In this document: positions 9,604 to 19,317 of the stretch, in pieces
Numbering within the stretch: the stretch's first letter is position 1
How the letters are laid out: each line of letters opens with the position of its first letter
Assembly (NCBI RefSeq): GCF_023272795.1
Contig: NZ_CP096829.1
Location: forward strand, 372,001 to 436,000
Reading direction: 5' to 3'
Origin: Flavobacterium humidisoli
GTDB taxonomy: Bacteria; Bacteroidota; Bacteroidia; Flavobacteriales; Flavobacteriaceae
Length of the DNA: 64,000 nucleotides
Program-made: the position numbers and the translations under genes
Notes under the pieces: model-generated
The model's database searches: none
Told to the model about the DNA's origin: nothing
Seen by the model: the letters and a program-made list of their open reading frames with translations, nothing else

Positions 9604-10209
9604 TTATTTGTTGTACAACTCTACGATTAATTGTTCTTTAATGTTTTCTGGAATTTGAAGTCTCGCAGGTACAGAAACGAAAGTTCCTTCTTTAAGATCA
9701 TTGTTCCAAGTAATCCATTCATAAACATGACTTGAATTTGATAAAGAACGTTCGATAGCTTCTAAAGATTTAGATTTTTCACGAACTGCAACTTTATCAC
9801 CAGGCTTAAGGTGGTAAGAAGGAATATTAACAACCTCTCCATTTACAGTAATGTGTCTGTGAGAAACGATTTGACGCGCACCTCTTCTAGATGGAGCAAT
9901 TCCCATTCTAAAAACAACATTATCTAATCTTGCTTCGCATAATTGTAATAAAACTTCACCAGTTACTCCTTTAGTTGCTGATGCTTTTTCGAATAAATTT
10001 CTGAATTGTTTTTCTAAAATTCCATAAGAATATTTAGCTTTTTGCTTTTCCATTAACTGAACAGCGTACTCAGATTTTTTTCCTCTTTTTTTAGCCATCC
10101 CGTGTTGTCCAGGTGGGTAATTTCTTTTTTCGAATGATTTATCATCTCCGAAGATTGCCTCGCCAAATTTACGAGCGATTTTGGTTTTAGGACCAGTATA
10201 TCTTGCCAT
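9604..10209 (-). CDS. rpsD: 30S ribosomal protein S4
   Basis: A 201-residue 16S rRNA-binding protein that nucleates 30S assembly. It is the zinc-free form: the N-terminal region where some S4 proteins carry four Cys has [20 protein letters not shown] instead. The S4 RNA-binding domain is visible as [20 protein letters not shown] followed by [19 protein letters not shown]. In E. coli S4 represses its own operon. Here a 91-nt spacer with a long-range stem precedes the gene. Confidence 0.97.
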
Positions 10210-10223
10210 TTTAAAAAAAATTT

Positions 10224-10277
10224 AAGGTAGAAATTATGAATTCAGGTCTAATCCTTCGATAATCTATGTTCTACCTT
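10224..10277 (-). promoter_or_regulatory. Structured spacer upstream of rpsD (possible S4 autoregulatory RNA)
   Basis: Arms 10224-10232 and 10269-10277 are perfectly complementary over 9 bp and enclose a 36-nt loop. This structure fills most of the rpsK-rpsD gap, one of the few large gaps in the operon. The position just before the S4 gene suggests feedback control, but the link is inferred only from position and structure. Confidence 0.3.
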
Positions 10278-10300
10278 GTTTATACTATAAAAATAAAAAA

Positions 10301-10684
10301 TTAAACTCTACGTCTTTTTGGAGGGCGACATCCGTTGTGCGGCATTGGAGTAACATCGATAATCTCTGTAACTTCAATTCCACCGTTATGAATAGAACGG
10401 ATAGCAGACTCACGTCCGTTACCTGGTCCTTTTACATAAACTTTCACTTTTTTAAGTCCCGCCTCAAGTGCTACTTTAGCGCAATCTTCTGCTGCCATTT
10501 GAGCTGCGTAAGGAGTGTTCTTTTTAGAACCTCTGAAACCCATTTTACCAGCTGAAGACCAAGAGATAACTTCACCTTTCTTATTAGTCAAAGAAATAAT
10601 AATGTTATTAAAAGTGGCAGAAATATGAGCCTCACCCGTTGATTCAACGATAACTTTACGTTTTTTTGCAGTTGCTTTAGCCAT
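10301..10684 (-). CDS. rpsK: 30S ribosomal protein S11
   Basis: A 127-residue protein of the 30S platform that contacts the Shine-Dalgarno/anti-Shine-Dalgarno region. The typical S11 stretches are [44 protein letters not shown] and the C-terminal [19 protein letters not shown]. It starts 8 nt after the rpsM stop and is followed by the unusually long structured gap before rpsD. Confidence 0.98.
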   Translation of the reverse strand: MAKATAKKRKVIVESTGEAHISATFNNIIISLTNKKGEVISWSSAGKMGFRGSKKNTPYAAQMAAEDCAKVALEAGLKKVKVYVKGPGNGRESAIRSIHNGGIEVTEIIDVTPMPHNGCRPPKRRRV

Positions 10685-10692
10685 ATTACTTA

Positions 10693-11067
10693 TTATTTAG
10701 TTGCTTTTTTCTTGTTAGCAACAGTTTTTCTTTTACCTTTTCTTGTTCTTGAGTTGTTTTTAGTTCTTTGCCCTCTTAACGGAAGACCAGATCTATGACG
10801 AATACCTCTGTAACATCCGATATCCATTAAACGTTTAATGTTTAAAGATATTTCAGAACGTAATTCTCCTTCAATTTTGTAAAATGAAACAGCTTCACGA
10901 ATTGCTCCGATTTCATCATCATTCCAATCTTGAACTTTTTTATCTTGGCTAACTTGAGCTTTTTCCAAAATCTCGATAGCTCTACTTTTTCCTAATCCGA
11001 AGATGTAGGTAAGTGCAATAACACCTCTTTTGTTTTTTGGGATATCTACCCCTGCTATTCTTGCCAT
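10693..11067 (-). CDS. rpsM: 30S ribosomal protein S13
   Basis: A 124-residue 30S head protein that contacts the P-site tRNA and the L5 bridge. It begins [20 protein letters not shown] and has the helix-two-turn-helix region, the [19 protein letters not shown] signature and a basic tail ending NKKKATK. It starts 2 nt after the rpmJ stop, giving a tight infA-rpmJ-rpsM-rpsK cluster. Confidence 0.98.
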   Translation of the reverse strand: MARIAGVDIPKNKRGVIALTYIFGLGKSRAIEILEKAQVSQDKKVQDWNDDEIGAIREAVSFYKIEGELRSEISLNIKRLMDIGCYRGIRHRSGLPLRGQRTKNNSRTRKGKRKTVANKKKATK

Positions 11068-11069
11068 AA

Positions 11070-11186
11070 TTATCCTTGTCTTTGTTTAAATCTAGGATTC
11101 TTTTTGTTTATTACGTACAGTCTCCCTTTTCTACGCACGATAATGCACTCGGCACTTCTCTTTTTTACTGATGCTCTAACTTTCAT
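11070..11186 (-). CDS. rpmJ: 50S ribosomal protein L36, zinc-free form
   Basis: A 38-residue protein beginning [14 protein letters not shown] and ending [12 protein letters not shown], the normal L36 length. Canonical L36 holds zinc through three Cys and one His. Here only Cys14 remains and the other ligand positions are Arg/Ser, Asn and Arg, so this is a C-minus paralogue that should fold without zinc. It lies 12 nt after infA and 2 nt before rpsM. Confidence 0.95.
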
Positions 11187-11198
11187 AGTGAATATCCT

Positions 11199-11414
11199 TT
11201 AATATCGATAAGTAATTCTTGCTTTTGACAAATCGTAAGGACTCATTTCTAGTTTCACTTTATCACCAGGTAATAATTTGATGTAATGCATTCGCATTTT
11301 ACCAGAAATATGAGCAATTACAATATGTCCATTTTCTAACTCTACACGGAACATCGCATTTGACAATGCTTCAATGATTGATCCGTCTTGTTCTATTGCT
11401 GATTGTTTTGCCAT
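11199..11414 (-). CDS. infA: Translation initiation factor IF-1
   Basis: A 71-residue OB-fold protein that blocks the A site during initiation. The core contains [37 protein letters not shown] and [16 protein letters not shown], all standard for IF-1. It starts 7 nt after secY. The adk and map genes that often sit between secY and infA in other bacteria are absent here. adk lies about 41 kb away, next to hpt. Confidence 0.98.
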   Translation of the reverse strand: MAKQSAIEQDGSIIEALSNAMFRVELENGHIVIAHISGKMRMHYIKLLPGDKVKLEMSPYDLSKARITYRY

Positions 11415-11421
11415 AAATATA

Positions 11422-12768
11422 TTAAGCTACCGCTTTTCTATTTTTACCAGTCTTCATTAAACCATCATAATGTTTGTTTAACAAGTATGAATTGATTTGT
11501 TGAATAGTATCTATTGCAACACCAACCATAATTATTAATGAGGTACCTCCAAAAAACATTGCCCAAGATTGTTGTACATCCATAATACTTACAACAATAG
11601 CTGGGAACACAGCAATCAAAGCAAGGAATAAAGATCCTGGGAAAGTTATTAAAGACATCACTTTATCAAGGAAATCAGAAGTTTCTGCTCCAGGACGAAC
11701 TCCAGGAATAAAACCACCGCTTCTTTTTAAATCATCAGCCATTTTGTTAGTAGGTACAGTGATCGCAGTATAAAAGAATGTAAATACAATAATTAAAGTT
11801 GCAAAAACAAAATTATACCAGAAACCAAACATATTACTAAATGCACCAACAATAGATTGTGATGTATCTGATTTAGACAATCCAGCTACAGCCGCAGGAA
11901 TAAACATAATTGCCTGCGCAAAAATAATTGGCATAACTCCTGAAGCATTAAGCTTAAGAGGAATCCATTGTCTATTACCTCCTGCCAAATCTTGCTCGTA
12001 ATCTCCCGTAGTCGTACGACGAGCATACTGAACAGGGATTCTACGTACTGCCATTGTAAGCAATACACAAGAAATGATAACTAACAACCACACAATAATT
12101 TCAATAACTAATAACATTGGACCTCCATTGTTATTGGTAACACGAGTGGTAAACTCTTGGATAAAAGCTTGCGGTAAACGAGCTAAAATACCAACCATAA
12201 TTAACAATGAAATACCATTTCCAATACCTTTATCTGTAATTTTCTCACCCAGCCACATAGCAAAAATTGTACCAGTAACTAAAATGATAACAGACGAGAA
12301 CAAAAATTCAGGAGAATTAAAGCCTAGCAAAAATGCATTACTAGGCAATGTTCTGTATAAATTATAGATATAAGTTGGACCTTGAACCAATGTGATAGCG
12401 ATTGTCAACCAACGAGTGATTTGATTAATCTTTTTTCTACCACTTTCCCCATCATTTTGAAGTTTTTGTAAATATGGAATCGCAATCCCCATCAACTGAA
12501 CAACAATAGACGCAGAAATATAAGGCATGATACCTAAGGCAAAAACTGAAGCCTTAGAGAAAGCACCCCCGGTGAACATGTCTAGAATAGATCCTAGACC
12601 ATTTTTAGTTTGTCCCGCTAAACCAGTCAATTGCGTTGCGTCAATTCCAGGAAGCGTAACGTGTGCTCCAAAACGATATACTAAAAGCAATCCTAATGTA
12701 ATTAAGATTCTATTCTTTAGTTCTTCGATTTTCCAAACATTACTTATTGATTCAATAAATTTCTTCAT
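11422..12768 (-). CDS. secY: Preprotein translocase subunit SecY
   Basis: A 448-residue channel subunit of the SecYEG translocon in the inner membrane, with about ten membrane segments. Near the N-terminus is [14 protein letters not shown], then the plug region around [24 protein letters not shown]. The [35 protein letters not shown] region includes the cytoplasmic loop that engages SecA and the ribosome. It lies between rplO and infA, as in most spc operons. Confidence 0.98.
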   Translation of the reverse strand: MKKFIESISNVWKIEELKNRILITLGLLLVYRFGAHVTLPGIDATQLTGLAGQTKNGLGSILDMFTGGAFSKASVFALGIMPYISASIVVQLMGIAIPYLQKLQNDGESGRKKINQITRWLTIAITLVQGPTYIYNLYRTLPSNAFLLGFNSPEFLFSSVIILVTGTIFAMWLGEKITDKGIGNGISLLIMVGILARLPQAFIQEFTTRVTNNNGGPMLLVIEIIVWLLVIISCVLLTMAVRRIPVQYARRTTTGDYEQDLAGGNRQWIPLKLNASGVMPIIFAQAIMFIPAAVAGLSKSDTSQSIVGAFSNMFGFWYNFVFATLIIVFTFFYTAITVPTNKMADDLKRSGGFIPGVRPGAETSDFLDKVMSLITFPGSLFLALIAVFPAIVVSIMDVQQSWAMFFGGTSLIIMVGVAIDTIQQINSYLLNKHYDGLMKTGKNRKAVA

Positions 12769-12781
12769 CTTAATAGATAAG

Positions 12782-13234
12782 TTATATAGTTACAGCTTCT
12801 CCACCAGCAGCTTCAATAGCAGCTTTTGCAGTAGCAGTAAATTTGTGGGCAGTTACTTTTAATTTTGCTTTCAATTCTCCTCTACCTAAAATCTTAACGA
12901 TTTCATTTTTAGTAGCCAGACGATTTGCCACGAACTCTGTCATAGAAACAGAATCAGTAATTGCACCGTTATCAACTAATAATTGAAGAGTATCTAAATT
13001 AACACCTTCGTATTCTTTACGATTGATGTTTTTGAAACCAAACTTAGGTACACGTCTTTGAAGCGGCATCTGCCCTCCTTCAAAACCAATCTTTTTAGAA
13101 TAACCAGAACGAGATTTTGCCCCTTTGTGTCCACGTGCAGCGGTACCACCTTTTCCAGAACCTTCTCCTCTACCTAATCTTTTATTTTGATTGTGTGTAG
13201 ATCCCTCAGCAGGTTGTAAGTTACTTAAATTCAT
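12782..13234 (-). CDS. rplO: 50S ribosomal protein L15
   Basis: A 150-residue late-assembly 50S protein. The glycine-rich N-terminal extension (RLGRGEGSGKGGTAARGHKGAKSR is split over residues 20-43) threads into 23S rRNA. The globular C-terminal domain ends KAAIEAAGGEAVTI. It follows rpmD by 11 nt and precedes secY by 13 nt. Confidence 0.98.
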   Translation of the reverse strand: MNLSNLQPAEGSTHNQNKRLGRGEGSGKGGTAARGHKGAKSRSGYSKKIGFEGGQMPLQRRVPKFGFKNINRKEYEGVNLDTLQLLVDNGAITDSVSMTEFVANRLATKNEIVKILGRGELKAKLKVTAHKFTATAKAAIEAAGGEAVTI

Positions 13235-13245
13235 AACAGTATTTG

Positions 13246-13428
13246 TTATTTAGCTTCTTCAACAGAAACTAAGTGTTTAACTTTGTTTATCATCCCAAGG
13301 ATAGCAGGATTTGACTCATGCTCCACAACTTGTCCAATTTTACGTAGACCTAAAGCTTCCAACCCTCTCTTTTGAGAAAGAGGACAGTTGATTTTGCTTC
13401 TTACTTGTTTTACTAATAATTTAGCCAT
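13246..13428 (-). CDS. rpmD: 50S ribosomal protein L30
   Basis: A 60-residue bacterial short-form L30 with the signature around [20 protein letters not shown] and the terminal IKHLV-like segment [11 protein letters not shown]. Located between rpsE and rplO with 11-nt gaps on both sides, as expected in the spc operon. Confidence 0.97.
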   Translation of the reverse strand: MAKLLVKQVRSKINCPLSQKRGLEALGLRKIGQVVEHESNPAILGMINKVKHLVSVEEAK

Positions 13429-13439
13429 AATTTCCTGAA

Positions 13440-13961
13440 TTAACCTTTAAAAACTTTCTCTAAAGAAACACCTCTTTGTTTTGCAACAGTATGAGCACTT
13501 CTCATTTGCAATAAAGCATCAAAAGTTGCTTTTACTACGTTATGCGGATTTGATGATCCTTGAGATTTAGACAATACATCGTGAATACCTACTGACTCAA
13601 GAACTGAACGAACAGCTCCACCAGCAATAACTCCAGTACCATGAGACGCTGGAATTAAGAATACGCGTGCACCACCAAATTTACCTTTTTGTTCGTGAGG
13701 AACAGATTGTCCATTCAAAGGAATTCTAACTAAATTTTTCTTAGCATCTTCTACTGCTTTCGCAATTGCTTCAGAAACGTCTTTAGATTTTCCTAATCCA
13801 TGACCAACTACTCCATTTTCATCACCTACAACTACAATAGCAGAAAAACCGAAAGCTCTACCTCCTTTTGTAACCTTAGTAACACGATTAACACTAACTA
13901 GACGATCTTTTAATTCAAGACCACTAGGTTTTACCAATTCTACATTTTTGTATTTAGACAT
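13440..13961 (-). CDS. rpsE: 30S ribosomal protein S5
   Basis: A 173-residue protein at the mRNA entry site, involved in decoding accuracy and helicase activity. The double-stranded-RNA-binding-like domain has [21 protein letters not shown], and the C-terminal domain has [19 protein letters not shown]. The conserved loop [13 protein letters not shown] is intact. Standard position between rplR and rpmD. Confidence 0.98.
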
Positions 13962-13967
13962 AATATA

Positions 13968-14318
13968 TTAGAATTTAAGTCCAGCGGCTCTTGCGCCTTC
14001 TGCTAATGATTTAATACGCCCGTGATATAAATATCCACCTCTATCAAAAGTGATGGTATCAATCCCAGCTTTTAACGCTTTCTCTGCAACTAGCTTTCCA
14101 ACAGCAGCAGCTACTTCAACGTTAGTACCTTTTCCTATTTCTTTTTCTCTAGAAGATGCAGCTAAGATAGTAACTCCATTTACATCATCAATAATTTGAG
14201 CGTAAATTTCTTTATTACTTCTAAAAACAGAAAGTCTAGGTCTTGCAGCAGAACCACTAACCGATTTTCTAATTCTGAATTTAATTCTCTGTCTTCTTTC
14301 AGATTTTGTTAATGACAT
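13968..14318 (-). CDS. rplR: 50S ribosomal protein L18
   Basis: A 116-residue 5S rRNA-binding protein. The basic N-terminus ([16 protein letters not shown]) contacts 5S r[22 protein letters not shown] and the C-terminal [20 protein letters not shown] are family signatures. It lies 11 nt after rplF and 6 nt before rpsE. Confidence 0.98.
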   Translation of the reverse strand: MSLTKSERRQRIKFRIRKSVSGSAARPRLSVFRSNKEIYAQIIDDVNGVTILAASSREKEIGKGTNVEVAAAVGKLVAEKALKAGIDTITFDRGGYLYHGRIKSLAEGARAAGLKF

Positions 14319-14329
14319 AATCTTATATT

Positions 14330-14872
14330 TTAAGCTGATTTACCTGCTTTTCTTCTTAATACTTCACCCACAAATTTAACACCTTTTCCTTTGTATGGCT
14401 CAGGCTTACGGAAACCTCTGATTTTCGCAGCTACTTGACCTAAAAGTTGTTTATCAAACGATGTTAATTTTACGATAGGGTTCTTACCTTTTTCAGATAC
14501 TGTTTCTAAAGATACTTCTGGAGCAATTTCTAAAACAATATTGTGAGAATATCCAAGAGCTAAATCTAATTTTTGACCTTGGTTTGAAGCTCTATAACCT
14601 ACTCCAACTAATTCTAGTTCTTTTGTGAAACCTTCAGATACACCAACAATCATATTATTGATCAAAGATCTAAATAATCCGTGTTTTGCTCTATGGTCTT
14701 TATGATCAGACGATCTTTCAACTAAAACTTGATCGCCTTCAACAGTTACATTTACGTCCGAAAACTCTTGTACTAGTTGACCTCTTTTTCCTTTTACTGT
14801 AATAATACCGTCTTTAACTTCAACAGTTACACCAGCAGGGATTACAATTGGGCTTTTACCTATTCTTGACAT
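14330..14872 (-). CDS. rplF: 50S ribosomal protein L6
   Basis: A 180-residue protein near the sarcin-ricin loop, made of two homologous folds. The N-terminus [17 protein letters not shown] and the C-terminal signature [20 protein letters not shown] are typical. It starts 19 nt after rpsH in the transcript driven by the internal promoter. Confidence 0.98.
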   Translation of the reverse strand: MSRIGKSPIVIPAGVTVEVKDGIITVKGKRGQLVQEFSDVNVTVEGDQVLVERSSDHKDHRAKHGLFRSLINNMIVGVSEGFTKELELVGVGYRASNQGQKLDLALGYSHNIVLEIAPEVSLETVSEKGKNPIVKLTSFDKQLLGQVAAKIRGFRKPEPYKGKGVKFVGEVLRRKAGKSA

Positions 14873-14891
14873 CTTTATCTAGTGTTTAAAA

Positions 14892-15290
14892 TTAGTATAC
14901 GTAACAAATTACTTCACCACCTACATTTAATTGCTTAGCTTGTTTTCCTGTCATCAAACCTTTTGATGTAGAAACAATAGCAATTCCTAATCCGTTAAGG
15001 ATTCTAGGTAATTTGGCAGCACCTGCGTACTTACGTAAACCAGGTTTACTAATTCTTTGGATATCTTTGATTACAGGCTCTTTAGTATCTTTATCATACT
15101 TCAAAGCAATTTTGATAGAACCTTGAACTGTGTTCTGCTCAAATTTGTAACTTAAGATGTAACCTTGATCAAATAAGATCTTAGTTATCTCTTTTTTAAG
15201 ATTAGATGCTGGAATTTCAACAACTTTGTGGTTTGCAGCCACAGCGTTACGAACTCTAGTCAAATAATCTGCAATAGGATCTGTATACAT
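14892..15290 (-). CDS. rpsH: 30S ribosomal protein S8
   Basis: A 132-residue primary 16S rRNA-binding protein. MYTDPIADYLTRVRNA opens it, and the C-terminal GIAIVSTSKGLMTGKQA contains the STSKG RNA-binding motif. In E. coli S8 represses the spc operon by binding its mRNA. Here the gene is first after a perfect internal promoter, and its leader has a strong 10-bp hairpin, which makes it the natural place to look for such control. Confidence 0.98.
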   Translation of the reverse strand: MYTDPIADYLTRVRNAVAANHKVVEIPASNLKKEITKILFDQGYILSYKFEQNTVQGSIKIALKYDKDTKEPVIKDIQRISKPGLRKYAGAAKLPRILNGLGIAIVSTSKGLMTGKQAKQLNVGGEVICYVY

Positions 15291-15314
15291 ATGTATTTGA
15301 TTGCGATTATGGTT

Positions 15315-15338
15315 TTCGGGAGATACTCATCTCCCGAA
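15315..15338 (-). promoter_or_regulatory. Leader hairpin upstream of rpsH
   Basis: Perfect 10-bp GC-containing stem (15315-15324 with 15329-15338) with a 4-nt loop, 24 nt upstream of the rpsH ATG and downstream of the internal promoter. No T-run follows on the minus strand, so it is not a standard terminator. Position suggests RNA-level control or transcript stabilisation. Confidence 0.45.
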
Positions 15339-15371
15339 CCTTTAATCAATTAAAAATTATTTTTTGGTTTG

Positions 15372-15402
15372 CAAAAGTAATAACTTATTGCCAGATTACC
15401 AA
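15372..15402 (-). promoter_or_regulatory. Internal promoter of the spc/alpha genes, upstream of rpsH
   Basis: On the minus strand, TTG (15400-15402), 20 nt, then TACTTTTG (15372-15379). The -33 element overlaps the last sense codons of rpsN, and the -7 box is identical to that of rplC. It predicts a start near 15366 and a leader of about 75 nt. Confidence 0.7.
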
Positions 15403-15665
15403 GATGCTTTTTTAACACCAGGAATTAATCCATTGTTAGCCATTTCACGGAAAGTTACACGTGAAATACCGAATTGACGGATGTAACCTCTAGGTCTACC
15501 TGTTAATTTACAACGGTTGTGTAAACGAACTGGTGAAGCATTTTTAGGTAATCTTTGTAAACCTTCATAGTCTCCAGCTTCTAATAAAGCTTTTCTCTTT
15601 TCAGCGTACTTAGCTACCGTTTTCTCTCTTTTCACCTCGCGGGCTTTCATTGATTCTTTAGCCAT
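15396..15665 (-). CDS. rpsN: 30S ribosomal protein S14, zinc-free long form
   Basis: An 89-residue S14 of the C-minus type: it has the long form and lacks the CxxC...CxxC zinc ribbon of the 61-residue type. The signature [20 protein letters not shown] and the end GVKKASW are present. It lies 3 nt downstream of rplE. A promoter overlaps its 3' end. Confidence 0.97.
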
Positions 15666-15668
15666 GTC

Positions 15669-16220
15669 TTAATTCTTTTTAAAAGGTAATCCTAATTCAG
15701 CCAATAATGACTTTGCTTCCTTGTCTGTTTTTGCAGTAGTAACAAAAGTAATATCCATTCCTGAAATTTTGTTTACTTTGTCAATATCAATTTCTGGGAA
15801 AATGATTTGCTCTAAAACTCCAAGATTGTAGTTACCTCTTCCGTCGAATCCAGTAGCTTTAATACCACCAAAATCTCTAACACGTGGTAAAGCAGAAGTG
15901 ATAAGTCTATCTAAAAACTCATACATTCTTTCTCCACGTAAAGTAACTTTTGCTCCAATAGGCATCCCTTTTCTCAATTTGAAAGACGCAACGTCTTTCT
16001 TAGAGATTGTAGAAACTGCTTTTTGTCCAGTGATCTTTGTTAACTCATCAACTGCATAGTCAATAAGTTTTTTATCAGATACAGCTGCACCAACTCCACG
16101 GCTCAAAACGATTTTCTCAAGTTTAGGAACTTGCATCACGTTTGTATATCCGAACTCTTCTTTAAGAGCAGAGATCACTCTACTCTTATATTCTTCTTTT
16201 AGTCTAGGTGTATATGCCAT
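15669..16220 (-). CDS. rplE: 50S ribosomal protein L5
   Basis: A 183-residue 5S rRNA-binding protein that forms the bridge to S13. Signatures include the N-terminal [14 protein letters not shown], the [16 protein letters not shown] segment and the C-terminal [20 protein letters not shown]. It lies between rplX (2-nt gap) and rpsN. Confidence 0.98.
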   Translation of the reverse strand: MAYTPRLKEEYKSRVISALKEEFGYTNVMQVPKLEKIVLSRGVGAAVSDKKLIDYAVDELTKITGQKAVSTISKKDVASFKLRKGMPIGAKVTLRGERMYEFLDRLITSALPRVRDFGGIKATGFDGRGNYNLGVLEQIIFPEIDIDKVNKISGMDITFVTTAKTDKEAKSLLAELGLPFKKN

Positions 16221-16222
16221 TA

Positions 16223-16537
16223 CTATAGTACTTGATTAGATTTTTTTGAAAATCTTACTTTCTTATCTCCTTCTACTCTAATACCTACTCTAGTTGTTTC
16301 CTTAGTTTTAGGATCAATTAAAGCAATGTTAGAAATTTGAATAGAAGCTTCTTTCTTAACGATACCACCTTGAGGGTTTTTAGCACTTGGTTTAGTATGT
16401 TTAGAAACCATGTTTACACCTTCAACGATCGCTTTGTTTTTTTCACGGTAAACACGTAAAACTTTACCTTCAGCCCCTTTATGGTCTCCAGCAATAACTC
16501 TTACGATATCTCCTGATTTTATTTTTAGCTTTATCAT
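16223..16537 (-). CDS. rplX: 50S ribosomal protein L24
   Basis: A 104-residue assembly initiator of the 50S subunit. The KOW motif is clear at [20 protein letters not shown], followed by [20 protein letters not shown]. Located 11 nt after rplN and 2 nt before rplE. Confidence 0.97.
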   Translation of the reverse strand: MIKLKIKSGDIVRVIAGDHKGAEGKVLRVYREKNKAIVEGVNMVSKHTKPSAKNPQGGIVKKEASIQISNIALIDPKTKETTRVGIRVEGDKKVRFSKKSNQVL

Positions 16538-16548
16538 CTTAAAACGAA

Positions 16549-16917
16549 TTAAAGCACTTCTGGTGCTAATGATACAATTTTCATGAATTGTTTTTCACGA
16601 AGTTCTCTTGCTACCGGACCAAAAACACGAGTTCCTCTCATTTCCCCTGCAGCGTTCAAAAGAACACATGCATTATCATCGAAACGGATATAAGAACCAT
16701 CAGCTCTTCTCACTTCTTTTTTAGTACGCACAACAACTGCAGTTGAAACAGCTCCTTTTTTCACGTTTCCGTTTGGAGTTGCATCTTTGATAGAAACTAC
16801 AATTTTGTCACCAACAGAGGCATATCTTCTTTTAGTACCTCCTAAAACACGAATAGTTAAAACTTCTTTAGCTCCCGTGTTATCTGCTACTTTTAGTCTT
16901 GATTCTTGTTGTACCAT
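16549..16917 (-). CDS. rplN: 50S ribosomal protein L14
   Basis: A 122-residue beta-barrel protein at the subunit interface. [18 protein letters not shown] and the signature around [20 protein letters not shown] are standard. It starts 2 nt after rpsQ. Confidence 0.98.
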
Positions 16918-16919
16918 AA

Positions 16920-17180
16920 TTATTTAGCTCTTTCTAAGATTTCAACTAATCTCCAACATTTTGTTTTACTTAAAGGACGCGTTTCGCTAATTCTTACAGT
17001 ATCTCCAATGTTACAGTCGTTTGTTTCGTCGTGTGCAACATATTTCTTAGTTTTCAACACGAACTTACCGTATAATGGGTGTTTTACTTTTCTTACTTCC
17101 GAAATAACGATAGATTTATCCATCTTATTTGAAGTAACAACACCTATTCTTTCTTTTCTTAAATTTCTTTTTTCTTCCAT
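16920..17180 (-). CDS. rpsQ: 30S ribosomal protein S17
   Basis: An 86-residue OB-fold protein that binds 16S rRNA early in assembly. [18 protein letters not shown] and the signature [20 protein letters not shown] are present. It lies 17 nt downstream of rpmC. Confidence 0.98.
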
Positions 17181-17197
17181 CTTTCAGCAGAATACAA

Positions 17198-17389
17198 TTA
17201 TTGTAACTCTCTTTTAGTTAACTCTGTAGCTAATCTTGCAACTGTTCTTCTAACGCTTCTAATTTGAAGTGGGTTAGCAATTGGAGAGATTGCGTGAGCC
17301 ATTTTTAGGTCAGCATATACTTTCTTAGTTTGACTAAGCTTTTCTTGCAACTCCGCTGCAGAAAGATCTTTTATTTCTGATTGTTTCAT
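17198..17389 (-). CDS. rpmC: 50S ribosomal protein L29
   Basis: A 63-residue two-helix protein at the exit tunnel, where trigger factor and SRP dock. MKQSEIKDLSAAELQEKLSQ and the signature NPLQIRSVRRTVARL identify it. It lies 12 nt after rplP. Confidence 0.97.
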   Translation of the reverse strand: MKQSEIKDLSAAELQEKLSQTKKVYADLKMAHAISPIANPLQIRSVRRTVARLATELTKRELQ

Positions 17390-17401
17390 AATAAATATAA
17401 A

Positions 17402-17827
17402 TTATGCTTCGAAATCTCTAGCAACGACGAACTTAGTTTTTACTGGAAGTTTTTGAGCTGCAAGACGTAAAGCCTCTTTTGCAACTGACAATGGAACTCC
17501 TCCAACTTCAAACATAATTCTTCCTGGTTTAACAACAGCAGCCCAATACTCAACTGCTCCTTTACCTTTACCCATACGTACTTCAAGAGGTTTCTTAGTA
17601 ATAGGTTTGTCTGGGAAAATTTTAATCCATAATTGTCCCTCTCTTTTCATGTAACGAGTTGCAGCGATACGCGCAGCTTCGATTTGACGAGAAGTTAAGA
17701 ACATTCCATCTTCATGTACAGATTTAATACCAAACATTCCATTTGAAAGCTCATGCCCTCTTTGAGAGTTACCTTTCATTCTACCTTTTTGTACCTTACG
17801 GTATTTTGTTCTTTTAGGCTGTAACAT
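17402..17827 (-). CDS. rplP: 50S ribosomal protein L16
   Basis: A 141-residue protein near the A-site tRNA and the peptidyl-transferase centre. [20 protein letters not shown] opens it, and the signatures [19 protein letters not shown] and [17 protein letters not shown] follow. Standard position between rpsC and rpmC. Confidence 0.98.
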   Translation of the reverse strand: MLQPKRTKYRKVQKGRMKGNSQRGHELSNGMFGIKSVHEDGMFLTSRQIEAARIAATRYMKREGQLWIKIFPDKPITKKPLEVRMGKGKGAVEYWAAVVKPGRIMFEVGGVPLSVAKEALRLAAQKLPVKTKFVVARDFEA

Positions 17828-17846
17828 TTTTCTTTAGTTTAAAAAT

Positions 17847-18605
17847 TTACTTTCTTTTACGAGCGTCTGGTTTTCCACCTTTGTTAAAGTTAGATTTGCC
17901 TCTAGGAGCATCTCCACCTTTTCCACCACCTGTACCAGATTGTTTTTTGTCCATTCCAGCAAGTGGAGAAAGTTCTCTCTTACCGTAAACTTCACCTTTC
18001 ATGATCCACACTTTGATACCCATTCTACCGTAAGTAGTATGAGCTTCAGCAAGTGCATAATCAATGTCAGCTCTGAAAGTTGATAGAGGAATTCTACCTT
18101 CTTTGAAACCTTCCGAACGCGCCATCTCAGCACCATTCAAACGACCAGAAATCAAAACTTTGATACCTTCAGCGTTCATACGCATAGAAGCAGCAATAGC
18201 CATTTTGATTGCACGTCTGTAAGAAATACGGCTTTCGATTTGACGAGCGATGCTTGTCGCCACAAGATAAGCATCTAACTCAGGTCTTTTGATTTCAAAG
18301 ATGTTGATTTGAACCTCTTTGTCAGTAACTTTCTTAAGTTCTTCTTTTAACTTGTCTACCTCTTGCCCACCTTTTCCGATAATGATACCAGGTCTAGCAG
18401 TAGTGATAGTAACGGTTACAAGTTTTAAAGTTCTCTCGATGATTACTTTTGATACACTAGCTTTTGATAAACGAGCGTGGATATACTTTCTGATTTTGTG
18501 ATCTTCGGCAAGTTTATCACCGTAATCATTTCCACCATACCAGTTTGAGTCCCATCCTCTGATGATACCAAGTCTATTTCCAATTGGATTTGTCTTTTGT
18601 CCCAT
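17847..18605 (-). CDS. rpsC: 30S ribosomal protein S3
   Basis: A 252-residue protein of the mRNA entry channel. The KH domain carries [18 protein letters not shown], and the C-terminal domain has [19 protein letters not shown]. The last 35 or so residues are a Gly/Lys/Asn-rich basic tail, which makes it somewhat longer than E. coli S3 (about 233). It lies 5 nt after rplV. Confidence 0.98.
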   Translation of the reverse strand: MGQKTNPIGNRLGIIRGWDSNWYGGNDYGDKLAEDHKIRKYIHARLSKASVSKVIIERTLKLVTVTITTARPGIIIGKGGQEVDKLKEELKKVTDKEVQINIFEIKRPELDAYLVATSIARQIESRISYRRAIKMAIAASMRMNAEGIKVLISGRLNGAEMARSEGFKEGRIPLSTFRADIDYALAEAHTTYGRMGIKVWIMKGEVYGKRELSPLAGMDKKQSGTGGGKGGDAPRGKSNFNKGGKPDARKRK

Positions 18606-18610
18606 GCTGC

Positions 18611-19024
18611 TTAAGAATTGCTTTGTGTGTTATTGATAGCTCCAAGCACGATTGTTACGTGATTAGAACGTTTTCTTATTCTGTGTGCACGACCTTGTGG
18701 AGCTGGACGAAGTCTTTTTAACATCATTCCACCATCTACTCTGATCTCTTTAACAAATAATCCAGCCTCTTCTAAATTACCTTCACTATTTTTTTGCTCC
18801 CAGTTATTGATTGCAGATAATAATAGTTTTTCTAATTTTCTTGAAGCTTCTTTAGAACTGAATCTTAAAATGTTAAGTGCTCTTTCTACCTTCTGACCTC
18901 TTACCAAGTCCGCTACTAAGCGCATTTTTCTAGGTGAAGTAGGGCAGTTATTCAATTTTGCGAAAGCGATAGACTTATTAGCCTCTTTTCTCGCATCTGC
19001 TGTTTCTCTTTTACGAACTCCCAT
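18611..19024 (-). CDS. rplV: 50S ribosomal protein L22
   Basis: A 137-residue protein whose beta-hairpin lines the exit tunnel constriction. [20 protein letters not shown] and the C-terminal [20 protein letters not shown] signature are visible. The hairpin region shows no deletion of the kind linked to macrolide resistance. It lies 8 nt after rpsS. Confidence 0.97.
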
Positions 19025-19032
19025 TGCTTCTT

Positions 19033-19311
19033 TTATTTTTTACCTTTATTTTTTGCTCCAGCATGACCTCTAAAAGATCTAGTTGGCGAAAACTCTCCTA
19101 ATTTGTGACCTACCATGTTTTCTGTTACGTAAACTGGTACAAATTGACGACCGTTATGAACTGCGATAGTTTGTCCAACGAAATCTGGAGTAATCATTGA
19201 AGCTCTAGACCAAGTCTTAACAACTGCATTTTTACCACTTTCTACGTTTTCTTGAACTTTCTTGTCTAATTTATAATGAACGAAAGGTCCTTTTTTTAAT
19301 GAACGTGCCAT
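19033..19311 (-). CDS. rpsS: 30S ribosomal protein S19
   Basis: A 92-residue 30S head protein. [33 protein letters not shown] and the signature [19 protein letters not shown] are all present. It lies 6 nt after rplB. Confidence 0.98.
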   Translation of the reverse strand: MARSLKKGPFVHYKLDKKVQENVESGKNAVVKTWSRASMITPDFVGQTIAVHNGRQFVPVYVTENMVGHKLGEFSPTRSFRGHAGAKNKGKK

Positions 19312-19317
19312 ATCTTA

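Noticed and set aside
15315..15338. Terminator after rpsN
   Set aside because: No T-run follows the hairpin on the minus strand, and a promoter lies upstream of it, so it is a leader structure rather than a terminator.
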